Positions 49,056 through 57,526 of a DNA stretch of 64,000 bases are shown in pieces (position 1 is the first letter of the stretch; every line of letters starts with the position of its first letter). Source of the stretch: Psychromonas sp. SA13A (lineage in GTDB: Bacteria > Pseudomonadota > Gammaproteobacteria > Enterobacterales > Psychromonadaceae); NCBI RefSeq assembly GCF_011378715.1, contig NZ_WTKU01000009.1, forward strand, positions 1 through 64,000, in the 5' to 3' direction. The notes beneath the pieces are model-generated. The model was not told the DNA's origin, ran no database searches, and was given only the letters and a program-made list of their open reading frames with translations. The translations under genes were made by a program, and so were the position numbers.

Positions 49056-49796
49056 TTAGAACTTGTATTTAATACCAGCGCGATACTTAGCTTGTCTTTT
49101 ACTTGAACTTGAACCTTCATCTATACTCCAAATTTCTGCAAATGGACGCCAGTTGCCGAATTGGTAGCCGACAACAATACCTGCATCGTATTCCCAATCT
49201 TTATTATCAAATTGTTTAACTTTATCCCATGACTTAATGTAGTTAGCTTCGTAACTTAACTTTAAGTTAGGTAAAGATTCAAATTTATAAGAACCCGTTA
49301 ATGTCACTTTAGACTTAGTTGGATCGTTTACCTTTAAACCTGTTTCAACGTTGGTATCACCATCCGTAGGATCTGAATAGTTTGCAAATTCATGGCGGTA
49401 ACGTAATGCAGTGGTTAAACCAAAATCAGATTTATAAACAACACGAATTTGTGGTTTAAATGTCGTTTTACGATCTGTTAAAGCAATGGGCATACCTGGT
49501 TTAATTTGCCACTTACCCATTTTGTAAGTTAAACCTAAGTCTAACTCTGTTTCCGTCAATTCTGTATTGCTCAGCGTTTTAGTTCTGTCAAAGCTGGCAA
49601 ACTTCATCTCAATACCAACGTTTGCTTTTAGGTTATCAACACTCTCAATATTGAAGCCAGTGCCTAATTTTACGCGACTTGCTTCTTTATTATCATGCGA
49701 ACGCCATTCATGACGGAAATCGATTTGTGCAGCAGAAGCTGCACCTGATAATAAGGTTGTTGCAACAGCAAATATTAATTTATTTTGTAATTTCAT
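49056..49796 (-). CDS. KdgM-family oligosaccharide porin
   Basis: Outer-membrane channel for acidic oligosaccharides, about 246 residues. The signal peptide (MKLQNKLIFAVATTLLSGAA then SAA) is followed by IDFRHEWRSHD, the start of a small monomeric barrel of the KdgM/NanC type. The protein has many basic and aromatic strand residues and ends in YRAGIKYKF with terminal Phe. The start was set at ATG 49796; an upstream run of codons is likely untranslated. KdgM porins carry oligogalacturonate in Dickeya and are also used for alginate oligomers in marine bacteria. The nearby PL7 lyase and SSS symporter support the alginate role. Confidence 0.9.
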   Translation of the reverse strand: MKLQNKLIFAVATTLLSGAASAAQIDFRHEWRSHDNKEASRVKLGTGFNIESVDNLKANVGIEMKFASFDRTKTLSNTELTETELDLGLTYKMGKWQIKPGMPIALTDRKTTFKPQIRVVYKSDFGLTTALRYRHEFANYSDPTDGDTNVETGLKVNDPTKSKVTLTGSYKFESLPNLKLSYEANYIKSWDKVKQFDNKDWEYDAGIVVGYQFGNWRPFAEIWSIDEGSSSSKRQAKYRAGIKYKF

Positions 49797-50610
49797 TGTT
49801 ATCATCCATGTTGATGTTGATATGTTAAATTTATGTTTTAGTTTTATTGCTAATAAGTCGATTGTTGTTACATTCAATTAAAACCAAATAGGTTTTGTTA
49901 CATCTTGAGCAGTAAAACTTAAATCTCTTATTCCATACCGATTCTTAATTAGCATTTCATAATACAAATAGAATACATAATTTTTGTTGTTTTGTTCTGT
50001 GATAGGGCTCTTATTTTTATAGTTAAATTATTCCCTGTATTTCTACTTATTTTAAATTTGTTTTATATCAATGGCTTGCATTTAATTTCTTTGTTTTTAA
50101 ATGTAAGGTATTGGTATTTATAGAGAGGTGGATAACATTTATTGGATTTAATTTGTGTTACTTTTGGGTGGTGTGTTGTTTTTGTGTTTTTTATGTGGCA
50201 AAGCCTTCTTATTGTTAATGACATTATTATAAATACTTCGTTTCTTCTTTTTTTATTCATATGCCGCAAACTATCCAAACTTTATTTTTAGCCTTTTATA
50301 TTTAAATTCCATTAGCGTAAGGTTAATAAAAATTAGCTTTAATATTCTTTAATTATAGTTAGTCATTGTTTTTTAATGTTATTTTTATTTTTTTATTAAA
50401 ATAATTGCAGCAATTATTTTTAAGCTTTTGCTTTGTCACTGGATTTATTTCATTTATTAAGAAGCCGCTTGAATTTGATCTAGGTTAGGTTATTTGTAAA
50501 CAGTCATCATTAAACATGATTCTAATCACATACTTCTACTATTGTAATACAAATAAACATAGCTCTGTTATATGGTCTACATAATCTTATTAACTCTAAA
50601 GGACATCAAT
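49797..50610. promoter_or_regulatory. Divergent control region of porin and symporter
   Basis: About 810 bp of very AT-rich DNA separate the divergent KdgM-type porin and the SSS symporter. TTGTAATACAA (50542-50552) lies 58 bp before the symporter start. A two-mismatch version (49957-49967, read on the minus strand as TTGTATTATGA) lies 160 bp before the porin start. A possible CRP half-consensus CATGA-N6-TCACA is at 50515-50530. A 71-codon minus-strand frame at 50063-50278 is not convincing. Confidence 0.5.
50542..50552. promoter_or_regulatory. Candidate GntR-type operator upstream of the symporter
   Basis: Perfect palindrome TTGTAATACAA, the general form of operators bound by FadR-subfamily sugar-acid regulators. 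It is matched by the site at 45758. Confidence 0.5.
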
Positions 50611-52407
50611 ATGGATTTTAATTTATTAGTAGTAGGAGTTTATTTCCTATTTCTCATTGCCATTGGCTGGATGTTTAGAACATTTACAACCAATACAAGT
50701 GATTACTTTCGTGGGGGCGGTAACATGCTCTGGTGGATGGTAGGTTCAACTGCCTTCATGACACAATTTAGTGCTTGGACATTTACTGGTGCAGCCGGTA
50801 AGGCATATAACGATGGTTTTACCGTAGCGATTATCTTCATGGCTAACGCATTCGGTTACTTTATGAATTTCGCCTATTTTGCTCCTAAATTCCGCCAACT
50901 ACGTGTTGTAACGGTAATTCAAGCAGTTCGCCAACGTTTTGGTAGTAAAAATGAGCAAGTGTTTACTTGGACTAGCATGCCAACCAGTGTTATTAATGCT
51001 GGTATTTGGTTAAACGCACTCGCTATCATTGCTTCTGGTCTATTCAACGTTGATATCGAATATACTATATGGGCCACTGGACTTGTTGTATTAGCAATGT
51101 CTGTAACAGGTGGTTCATGGGCGGTTATCGCATCTGACTTTATGCAGATGGTTATCATCATGGCAGTAACTATTACTTGTGCGATTGTGGCGCTTAATCT
51201 TGGTGGTGGTATTTCAAATATCATTGATGGTTTTGAGCAAACACGTGAAGTAACCTTCCTTGTTGGTACACAGATTAACTACTTAAGTATCTTTGCTATA
51301 TGGTCATTCTTTATTTTTGTTAAGCAGTTCAGTATTACTAATAACATGCTTAACTCATACCGCTACCTTGCAGCAAAAGATTCAAAAAATGCTCGTAAAG
51401 CTGCACTATTAGCTTGTGTATTAATGACAATGGGTCCATTAATTTGGTTCCTACCAAGTTGGTTCCTTGCATCTACTGGTGTTGACTTATCAGCTATGTA
51501 CCCTGACGCGGGTAAAAAAGCAGCTGATTATGCTTACCTATACTTTGTTGATGAGTACATGCCTGCTGGTATGGTTGGTTTACTTATCTCTGCAATGTTT
51601 GCGGCGACAATGTCTTCAATGGATTCAGGTCTAAATCGTAACTCAGGTATCTTTGTTAAAAACTTCTATCAAGTTGTAGTTCGTCCTAAAGCAACTGAGA
51701 AAGAGTTAGTAACTTGTTCTAAAATTACCTCAACTGTGTTTGGTTTAATTATCATTGGTGTTGCATTATTCATCAACTCACTTAAAGGTTTGAGCTTATT
51801 TGATACGATGATGTATGTAGGTGCCTTGATCAGTTTCCCTATGACAGTACCTACGTTCCTAGGTTTCTTCATTCGTAAAACACCGGACTGGGCTGCATGG
51901 GCAACACTACTAGTGGGCGCTTGTGTATCTTACTACGTTGGTTTAGTTATCACTGCAGGAGATATTCAAAACTGGTTCAATCTAGATACTGCTTTAACGG
52001 GTCGTGAATGGAAAGATCTTAAAGTTGCTCTTGGTCTAATCGGTCATATTGTTATTACTGGTGGTTTCTTTATCTGTACGATGGCGTTCTACAAACCTTT
52101 AGCAGAGCATCGTGAAAAAGATATCGATACTTTCTTTAATAACTTAGCAACACCTTTACATAATACGTCTAGTGCTCAAGCTCACCTTGATAACAAACAA
52201 CGTACAATGCTAGGTAAATTAATTGCGATTGCTGGTATTGGTATTATGGGAATGTTCTTCTTGCCAAATACATTTAGCGAAAGTTTAATCTTTGTTTTAT
52301 GTGGCGGTATCGTGTTCGCTATAGGTCTACTACTAGTGAAAGCTGTTAGTGTTGTTAATGAAGATGATGATGACGATAATAACGATAAATTGCCTGAATT
52401 GAGCTAA
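50611..52407 (+). CDS. SSS-family sodium symporter, alginate-oligomer/uronate type
   Basis: Inner-membrane sodium:solute symporter of about 598 residues with about 13-14 helices. SSS features include SDYFRGGGNMLWWMVG near the N-terminus and the sodium-site helix FAATMSSMDSGLNRNSGIF (about 348-366, with the SSMDS serines). The length and the extended C-terminus, ending in an acidic DDDDDNN tail, resemble the ToaA-type transporters of Vibrio alginate loci. The start was set at ATG 50611 with AAAGGACA upstream. Beside a KdgM porin and a PL7 lyase, uptake of unsaturated alginate oligomers or DEH is the likely role; the substrate is inferred. Confidence 0.87.
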   Translation: MDFNLLVVGVYFLFLIAIGWMFRTFTTNTSDYFRGGGNMLWWMVGSTAFMTQFSAWTFTGAAGKAYNDGFTVAIIFMANAFGYFMNFAYFAPKFRQLRVVTVIQAVRQRFGSKNEQVFTWTSMPTSVINAGIWLNALAIIASGLFNVDIEYTIWATGLVVLAMSVTGGSWAVIASDFMQMVIIMAVTITCAIVALNLGGGISNIIDGFEQTREVTFLVGTQINYLSIFAIWSFFIFVKQFSITNNMLNSYRYLAAKDSKNARKAALLACVLMTMGPLIWFLPSWFLASTGVDLSAMYPDAGKKAADYAYLYFVDEYMPAGMVGLLISAMFAATMSSMDSGLNRNSGIFVKNFYQVVVRPKATEKELVTCSKITSTVFGLIIIGVALFINSLKGLSLFDTMMYVGALISFPMTVPTFLGFFIRKTPDWAAWATLLVGACVSYYVGLVITAGDIQNWFNLDTALTGREWKDLKVALGLIGHIVITGGFFICTMAFYKPLAEHREKDIDTFFNNLATPLHNTSSAQAHLDNKQRTMLGKLIAIAGIGIMGMFFLPNTFSESLIFVLCGGIVFAIGLLLVKAVSVVNEDDDDDNNDKLPELS

Positions 52408-52445
52408 TTTCATTCGTATATAATTTTAATTTTGTTTTCTAATAT

Positions 52446-52478
52446 AAAGCGGTTAGTTTATCTAACCGCTTTTTTTTG
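52446..52478 (+). terminator. Terminator of the symporter gene
   Basis: AAAGCGGTTAG and CTAACCGCTTT pair around TTTAT and end in eight T. Confidence 0.95.
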
Positions 52479-53171
52479 CGTTAAATAAACCCTGCTTTAA
52501 CTTCAGTTTTACATCCGCTATCACCTTAAATCACTCGTTTGCTGTTATTTGAAACAAACCTCATACCTCCATTTATATCGGTTACCATCAAGATACAAAA
52601 ATTAGTTAACGCTTCGGTGAATCGGTTCAATAAACATAAAGATCTAACGGATTAAATTGTTGCTTTATTACCCTTTTATAATAGGAATAAGGATGTGTGC
52701 ATCACGGCTTGCCCTGTGGAGCACTAACTCTTATTTTAAATATAGGATGACGTTGTAATATTCGATAAGCACTAAGTAAGCATTAAGCACTGAGAATTAG
52801 GTATTTAAATAAAATACTTATTTTACACTTTCAGATGGGAAGTTAATGCACCAAATGTCCAAGGCACATCATGCCACATCGCATGATGTTCGAATTGATG
52901 ATTGAATCATGCCTATTGATTGGTAACCGGTATATAAGTTACGGGAGGGCTAAAAGCTTAATAATCTTTATGAAAATGTATGCAGTAGATTAAAGTTGTG
53001 CTAATTATCAGCATCTTGAGTGCTTTGATATAGTCGAGAATAGGGGGGAACCCGTTATTGATACTCTATGTGTAACTAGCTCAATAACAGGTTGGTTCAT
53101 TTCAATATAATGAATATTTTTTAGCCTAAAGTAAGTGACTTATTCTGAAAATCTTGTTATTAATTAATGGT
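52479..53171. other. Non-coding spacer between symporter and alginate lyase
   Basis: About 690 bp without a supported gene between two convergent genes. The only structure seen is a hairpin, CATCATGC paired with GCATGATG, at 52867-52888 without a T tract. Short plus-strand frames around it are under 20 codons. It may be the residue of a lost gene. Confidence 0.5.
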
Positions 53172-54896
53172 TTAATGCTGATTATCTAAATAATAAAAAG
53201 TGGCCTGAACAAACTCATCATTCTCACCGGTATTATTTTGGTTGTAGACACCCGCTTTAAAATACATGTATTGACCAGCTTGATCATAACCGCTATTTGT
53301 CATATTAATGGAGGCGATTACCTCTGCTTTATCTTCTCGCATGATAGTCACGGTTAAGTTATTACCAACGGACTTAATTTGATAAAAGAATTTTTCATTG
53401 AGTTCGATACCATTACTTGGTTCGCTAGCGTTGTCACTTCTACTACCAATCATTTCCACCCAAACTTCGTCGCCTGTTCTTGGCTCATGGGCAAAATAGA
53501 TAGCACCTTTGCTATGTCCTGGCAATAAACGATAATATAGTCGCACCGGTTCGTCATCATTGGCGTGTATTTGCCCAATGACAACTCGGCCAACTTGATA
53601 ATCAGCTCCCGTTGTAGTGACGTTATTAACCGCTAAAGTAGCATTTAATATACCATCGACCGCACCCGCTTTAGCTTGCTCGCTATTAGGAGCCGTTGAG
53701 AAAACCCAATTATTTTTATTAACACCTTGGGTATCAATATCGGTATTTCCTTCACGCAACATCTCACGTAATTCGGTACGCGTATAAGATGTGTTGGTAG
53801 AGGTTTTAAAACCATTAATATAATCTTTAAAGACCATGCCACCATCGATGCCGGTATAAAAATAGTCACTCGACTCGTAACCATCGCTTAATTCACCTTC
53901 TTTAATCGAGTCCGCCGTACCACTGTTGTCATCATCAATGGGCACACTCAAATACCAATCATTTAAGATGAAGTTATCAGAGGGTGGTAAAGAGGGGTTT
54001 AAGGTTGCTATTGGTAACTTGTTATTATAAATCAGGCTTTTAAATTGCACGATACTATTACCATTTTGATATTGGTTGTAGACACCTGCTTTAAAATAAC
54101 TGTAAAAATCAGACCAGTAACTAATATCAAAATCTACTTTTTGATAGTCATCAACGTTGATGATTAATTTACTGTCACCTACTTCTATTCCAAACTTAGT
54201 TGGGCTATTAGCATCGTAATCAGCTAGATAATAATAGTTATATGAATCGGGGCAGTTAGCATTGTAATTCGGGTTGTCTTGATTTTTACATTCTAATGCA
54301 TTGGTTTTAATGATCGCCCAATATGCATTCTTGTAAGAATCACCTGTACTATCGTCGCTACGGCTTTCTCCATCCCAAATTACGCGCAACAAAGGATGCG
54401 ATAAAACGGTATCATCGGTGTCCCCATTTTTACCTTTATTATGCACTTGTAATAAAGTTATCTCTTGCCCGTCATTACTTTCTATTACCGACTGAGTGGG
54501 ATTAATGGGCAGTATTTCGGCACTTAATGTATAAGTCTCACTGTTGTCACTTTTAAAGTTGTCTATAAAGCGTAATTCCGAACGGTTACTTTCACCATTC
54601 ATTTCAAAAGTAAGCCAGCCTGATTTTTTATCAATATAAAAGTAATCATTATCGTAGTATTGATATTGGCCTGCTTTTACTACATCACTTTTTGTTCCAT
54701 CGGATGGTTCACTCTGTTGTAAGTTTGCCATTTTAAGTGCATTGATATATTGCGGGTAATCATAAGGGACGCCGGTATATGAGGCATTATTACCTGAACT
54801 AACAGAAGTGGTTTTTGTGCTACCTCCACTTCCACCTCCTCCACACGCGACAAGGAATACAGAGAATAAAGCGGTACTGACTAATTTATGTTTCAT
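53172..54896 (-). CDS. Lipoprotein with two PL7 alginate-lyase domains
   Basis: Surface or periplasmic lipoprotein of 574 residues that should cleave alginate by beta-elimination. The signal peptide ends in the lipobox LVAC (Cys about 18), followed by a Gly/Ser linker. Domain 1 (about 45-300) has NRSELR, LLQVHNKG and YFKAGVYNQ. Domain 2 (about 310-573) has TRTELRE, IGQIHAND and YFKAGVYNQ. These are the three PL7 active-site blocks, with the catalytic His in QxH and Tyr in the last. QVH is associated with mannuronate-rich and QIH with guluronate-containing substrates, so the halves may be complementary. The two domains are diverged, not a recent duplication. Confidence 0.93.
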   Translation of the reverse strand: MKHKLVSTALFSVFLVACGGGGSGGSTKTTSVSSGNNASYTGVPYDYPQYINALKMANLQQSEPSDGTKSDVVKAGQYQYYDNDYFYIDKKSGWLTFEMNGESNRSELRFIDNFKSDNSETYTLSAEILPINPTQSVIESNDGQEITLLQVHNKGKNGDTDDTVLSHPLLRVIWDGESRSDDSTGDSYKNAYWAIIKTNALECKNQDNPNYNANCPDSYNYYYLADYDANSPTKFGIEVGDSKLIINVDDYQKVDFDISYWSDFYSYFKAGVYNQYQNGNSIVQFKSLIYNNKLPIATLNPSLPPSDNFILNDWYLSVPIDDDNSGTADSIKEGELSDGYESSDYFYTGIDGGMVFKDYINGFKTSTNTSYTRTELREMLREGNTDIDTQGVNKNNWVFSTAPNSEQAKAGAVDGILNATLAVNNVTTTGADYQVGRVVIGQIHANDDEPVRLYYRLLPGHSKGAIYFAHEPRTGDEVWVEMIGSRSDNASEPSNGIELNEKFFYQIKSVGNNLTVTIMREDKAEVIASINMTNSGYDQAGQYMYFKAGVYNQNNTGENDEFVQATFYYLDNQH

Positions 54897-55044
54897 TGTG
54901 GAATTCCATGTTCATGTTCATGATAATCGATAGATAGGTATATATTTTGAGGATGAATATTTTTATTTTTGCATCTGATTAATAAAGCTAGGCTTTATAT
55001 TTATACATTTCATGCATATAAAAGATGCTGTATTTTGAATTGTG

Positions 55045-55077
55045 AGCTTATGCCCCCTAATTAGGAGGGCATAAGCT
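55045..55077. terminator. Hairpin between the lyase and LamG lipoprotein genes
   Basis: AGCTTATGCCC and GGGCATAAGCT form a strong stem, with CTAA/TTAG inside. It sits six bases past the stop of the LamG lipoprotein gene. There is no clear T tract, so it may protect the mRNA 3' end or permit partial read-through into the lyase gene. Confidence 0.6.
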
Positions 55078-55082
55078 AAGCC

Positions 55083-56648
55083 TTATAAACCGAACAAAGC
55101 TGCTCGTTCTATAACTTGTGCTTCAGTTAATGCAACGTTCCAAGTTGCAATATTGTCTAGATCTCCATCTAAGTTTTTATCTGAACTGCCAGAACCACCA
55201 CCAACGATAAATTTATCAGTTGCTTCATTTTCGACTGGGACAAAGTTAACATCTTTAGTTACTTGCTCTACACCATTAATATAAATAGTTAAAGAACCAT
55301 ATGTCCCTGAATCTGCCGCATCTGCATCATATACTGTGACGATATGGCTCCAAGAATTTGTTGCTAATGGTGATGATGTAACGGCCTCTGTGGATTGATT
55401 TTCTCCATCGATAACACCACCATATATTTTAAACTTAACGACACCCTCATCGGCATCAGAGCTTTCTATGTAAGTTTTGAATCCTAAATAGTTACTGGTA
55501 TTAGCGTAATCAATTAAAGCTACATCGCTCGCAATCGCACGGCTTGAAAGATTTATAACCGCTTCTAAAGTAAATGAGCCTGTAATTTGATCTGCACCAG
55601 AGCCTTCTGTGCTTGTGTAAGATAAATATGCATAAGGTTCTGAGCTTTCTTCTTCAAAAACTGAACTACCTTGAGCAAGATTTAGCGCCATATTTTCAGC
55701 TGAAGTTGCACCTGCTGTGTTTGATATTACATTTGTATCATTACCTGACCCTTTAAGTGGAGTGGTTGCTGAACCGCTGTTAGCATATGATCCTGACGTA
55801 AAACTAAATTCATCCAGTGCAGTAGGGAAATCTCCTGCTTCCTCTTCATTCTCTTCATCTGCTTCAGACCCTGCAACAACCGCTTGTAATCCACTATAAA
55901 CATCGCCATCACCATCAAGTGATTCGCCAACGATATAACCTGATTCGAAGTCATCTTCAAAGACGGTCGTTGCCATGGCTGTATCAGAATAAATTACAAT
56001 ATTGTCAACAATTGAGGTTTTAGCTGCTACTTTAGTATTTGACCCAAGTTTAACGCCGAAATAGGCAACACCCGATGCAGTAGTATTGTTATAATCACCC
56101 GTATAAATCTCTGTATTATTTAAAGATAGGGCGTACTCATTCGTTGTCGCATCCCAAGTTATTTTGAAATTGTTTGTATCACCTAATGTGTGCTTCACTG
56201 TTAATGTGTTAGAAGCCGAACCTGCAACTCTCGTCACAATTCTGCCATCAGACTTTAAAATTACGTCAGCAACCATGTTTGATGTGGAATTAGTCGAGTC
56301 ATATAGACCAATTGAGAAGTCTTGATCTTGACCCGTTGGATAAATCACATCAATACTTATAGCGCCACTAGTAAGTTCATTGGTAAGATTATCAACAATG
56401 CTATATTTCAAGAAACCCGCACCATCATCTGAAATACTTAGTGTATCTGTAATTGCTGCATAAAGGTTTGCCCCACTTTCACCATTGCCTTCATTGCCTT
56501 CATTGCCTTCACTAGCTTCGCCATTATCAGCAATAGTAGAGCCTTTGAACTTTAGATCTTCACCACAACCAAAAACTAAAGCTGCACTTAAGGTAACGAC
56601 TGCTATTTTAGATAATTTGAATTTTTTTCCATTTTTATTGATGTTCAT
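55083..56648 (-). CDS. LamG-domain lipoprotein, probable polysaccharide-binding partner
   Basis: Acidic lipoprotein of 521 residues. The lipobox is LVFGC (Cys about 28). A low-complexity linker of Gly-Asn-Glu repeats (about 43-57) leads to a jelly-roll-like domain with YSIVDNL and NFKITWDATTNEYALSLN (about 62-220). A second acidic linker follows, then a C-terminal LamG/concanavalin-like domain (about 275-521) with the typical SWSHIVTVYD and DGDLDNIATWNVALTEAQ endings. No catalytic motif of a known lyase family was recognised. It lies directly upstream of the PL7 lipoprotein on the same strand, so a binding or presenting role for alginate is inferred. Confidence 0.8.
   Translation of the reverse strand: MNINKNGKKFKLSKIAVVTLSAALVFGCGEDLKFKGSTIADNGEASEGNEGNEGNGESGANLYAAITDTLSISDDGAGFLKYSIVDNLTNELTSGAISIDVIYPTGQDQDFSIGLYDSTNSTSNMVADVILKSDGRIVTRVAGSASNTLTVKHTLGDTNNFKITWDATTNEYALSLNNTEIYTGDYNNTTASGVAYFGVKLGSNTKVAAKTSIVDNIVIYSDTAMATTVFEDDFESGYIVGESLDGDGDVYSGLQAVVAGSEADEENEEEAGDFPTALDEFSFTSGSYANSGSATTPLKGSGNDTNVISNTAGATSAENMALNLAQGSSVFEEESSEPYAYLSYTSTEGSGADQITGSFTLEAVINLSSRAIASDVALIDYANTSNYLGFKTYIESSDADEGVVKFKIYGGVIDGENQSTEAVTSSPLATNSWSHIVTVYDADAADSGTYGSLTIYINGVEQVTKDVNFVPVENEATDKFIVGGGSGSSDKNLDGDLDNIATWNVALTEAQVIERAALFGL
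56480..56515 (-). repeat. 9-bp coding repeat encoding the Gly-Asn-Glu linker
   Basis: About four units of TTGCCTTCA (plus-strand reading) encode repeated E-G-N in the LamG lipoprotein. Unit number could change by slippage without breaking the frame. Confidence 0.85.
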
Positions 56649-57430
56649 ATTTAATCCTTTAAATCATTTAATATTATTTTTAACCTGCTTATTGTTCGAT
56701 AATTAGACTAGAGGGGCAATTTTTCCTTATTGATAAAATGATCTCGCTCTCATTAGTCGCTTTTTATCAGCGGTAAAGTCGATCTATACAGCATTTCTCA
56801 TTCTCTATTTGTATGTTTAATGAGGTGAGTTTTAGGCATTTTGAATTGTTAATAATTTTTTAAGTTAGTTTTTATAACTAATGATTTCAAAAAAACTTTA
56901 CGAATTATTTTATTTTTATTGTTTATATTCATTTGCTTATGAGTATGTTTTTTATTTTCCTTCAAATAAATAGAAAAATAGAGCTATTTGCCCTTTATTC
57001 ATTATTTATCGTTTTGTATTAATAATTGTTCGGGTGGATGGAGTTAAAGGTGGGGTAATGGATATCAGTAATTATTTTAGTTATCGGTTATCGGTTATCG
57101 ACTATCGGTTATCGACTATCGGTTATGGATGAGGCTGATGGTGCTCAGCTATATTGATAAAAGTTATGTTTAAAAAAGTAAAAATGAATAAGGATTCAAC
57201 TGAACATTACTTAATCTCTATCTTCATTTTGTCTCTAACTTCTAATATTTTTAACTGGTTACACAATTCAGCCTGACATACGTGGTTAAGCCCTTTTTAA
57301 AGCTGAATAGTTTTTAGTGAGATAGCGCGAATATTTAAAGTGCTAGATAGCTGCTATCAATAGAGATTGGGGCATATTCTTGAGGTGTGTGTTGAGGTAT
57401 CTATTAAGGTGTAACATTAATGAATGATAA
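56649..57430. other. AT-rich spacer upstream of the LamG lipoprotein
   Basis: About 780 bp with no supported gene. It contains the heptamer repeat at 57082-57123 and a weak relative of the GntR-type palindrome (TTGTATTAATA, 57014-57024). The promoter of the lipoprotein/lyase pair should lie here. Confidence 0.5.
57082..57123 (+). repeat. Six tandem 7-bp units
   Basis: Units TATCGGT, TATCGGT, TATCGAC, TATCGGT, TATCGAC and TATCGGT follow one another without gaps. The array ends in TATGGA. It is non-coding. Confidence 0.95.
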
Positions 57431-57474
57431 TAAAACGGTATCGATTAAAATAAAATTTTACAGATACCGTTTTA
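57431..57474 (-). terminator. Terminator of gor
   Basis: AAAACGGTATC and GATACCGTTTT pair over a long AT-rich loop, with a T run on the minus strand. It lies 53 bases after the gor stop. Confidence 0.75.
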
Positions 57475-57526
57475 ATTTATAAGTTTTTTAACTCATGTCT
57501 ATGATGTGTAACCATGAACTATGTGT

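Noticed and set aside
50063-50278. 71-codon minus-strand frame in the porin-symporter spacer
   Set aside because: Very AT-rich, composition unlike a protein, no ribosome binding site and no family resemblance.
52853-52912. Short plus-strand frame of under 20 codons around the 52867 hairpin
   Set aside because: Too short and without a binding site or similarity; treated as non-coding.
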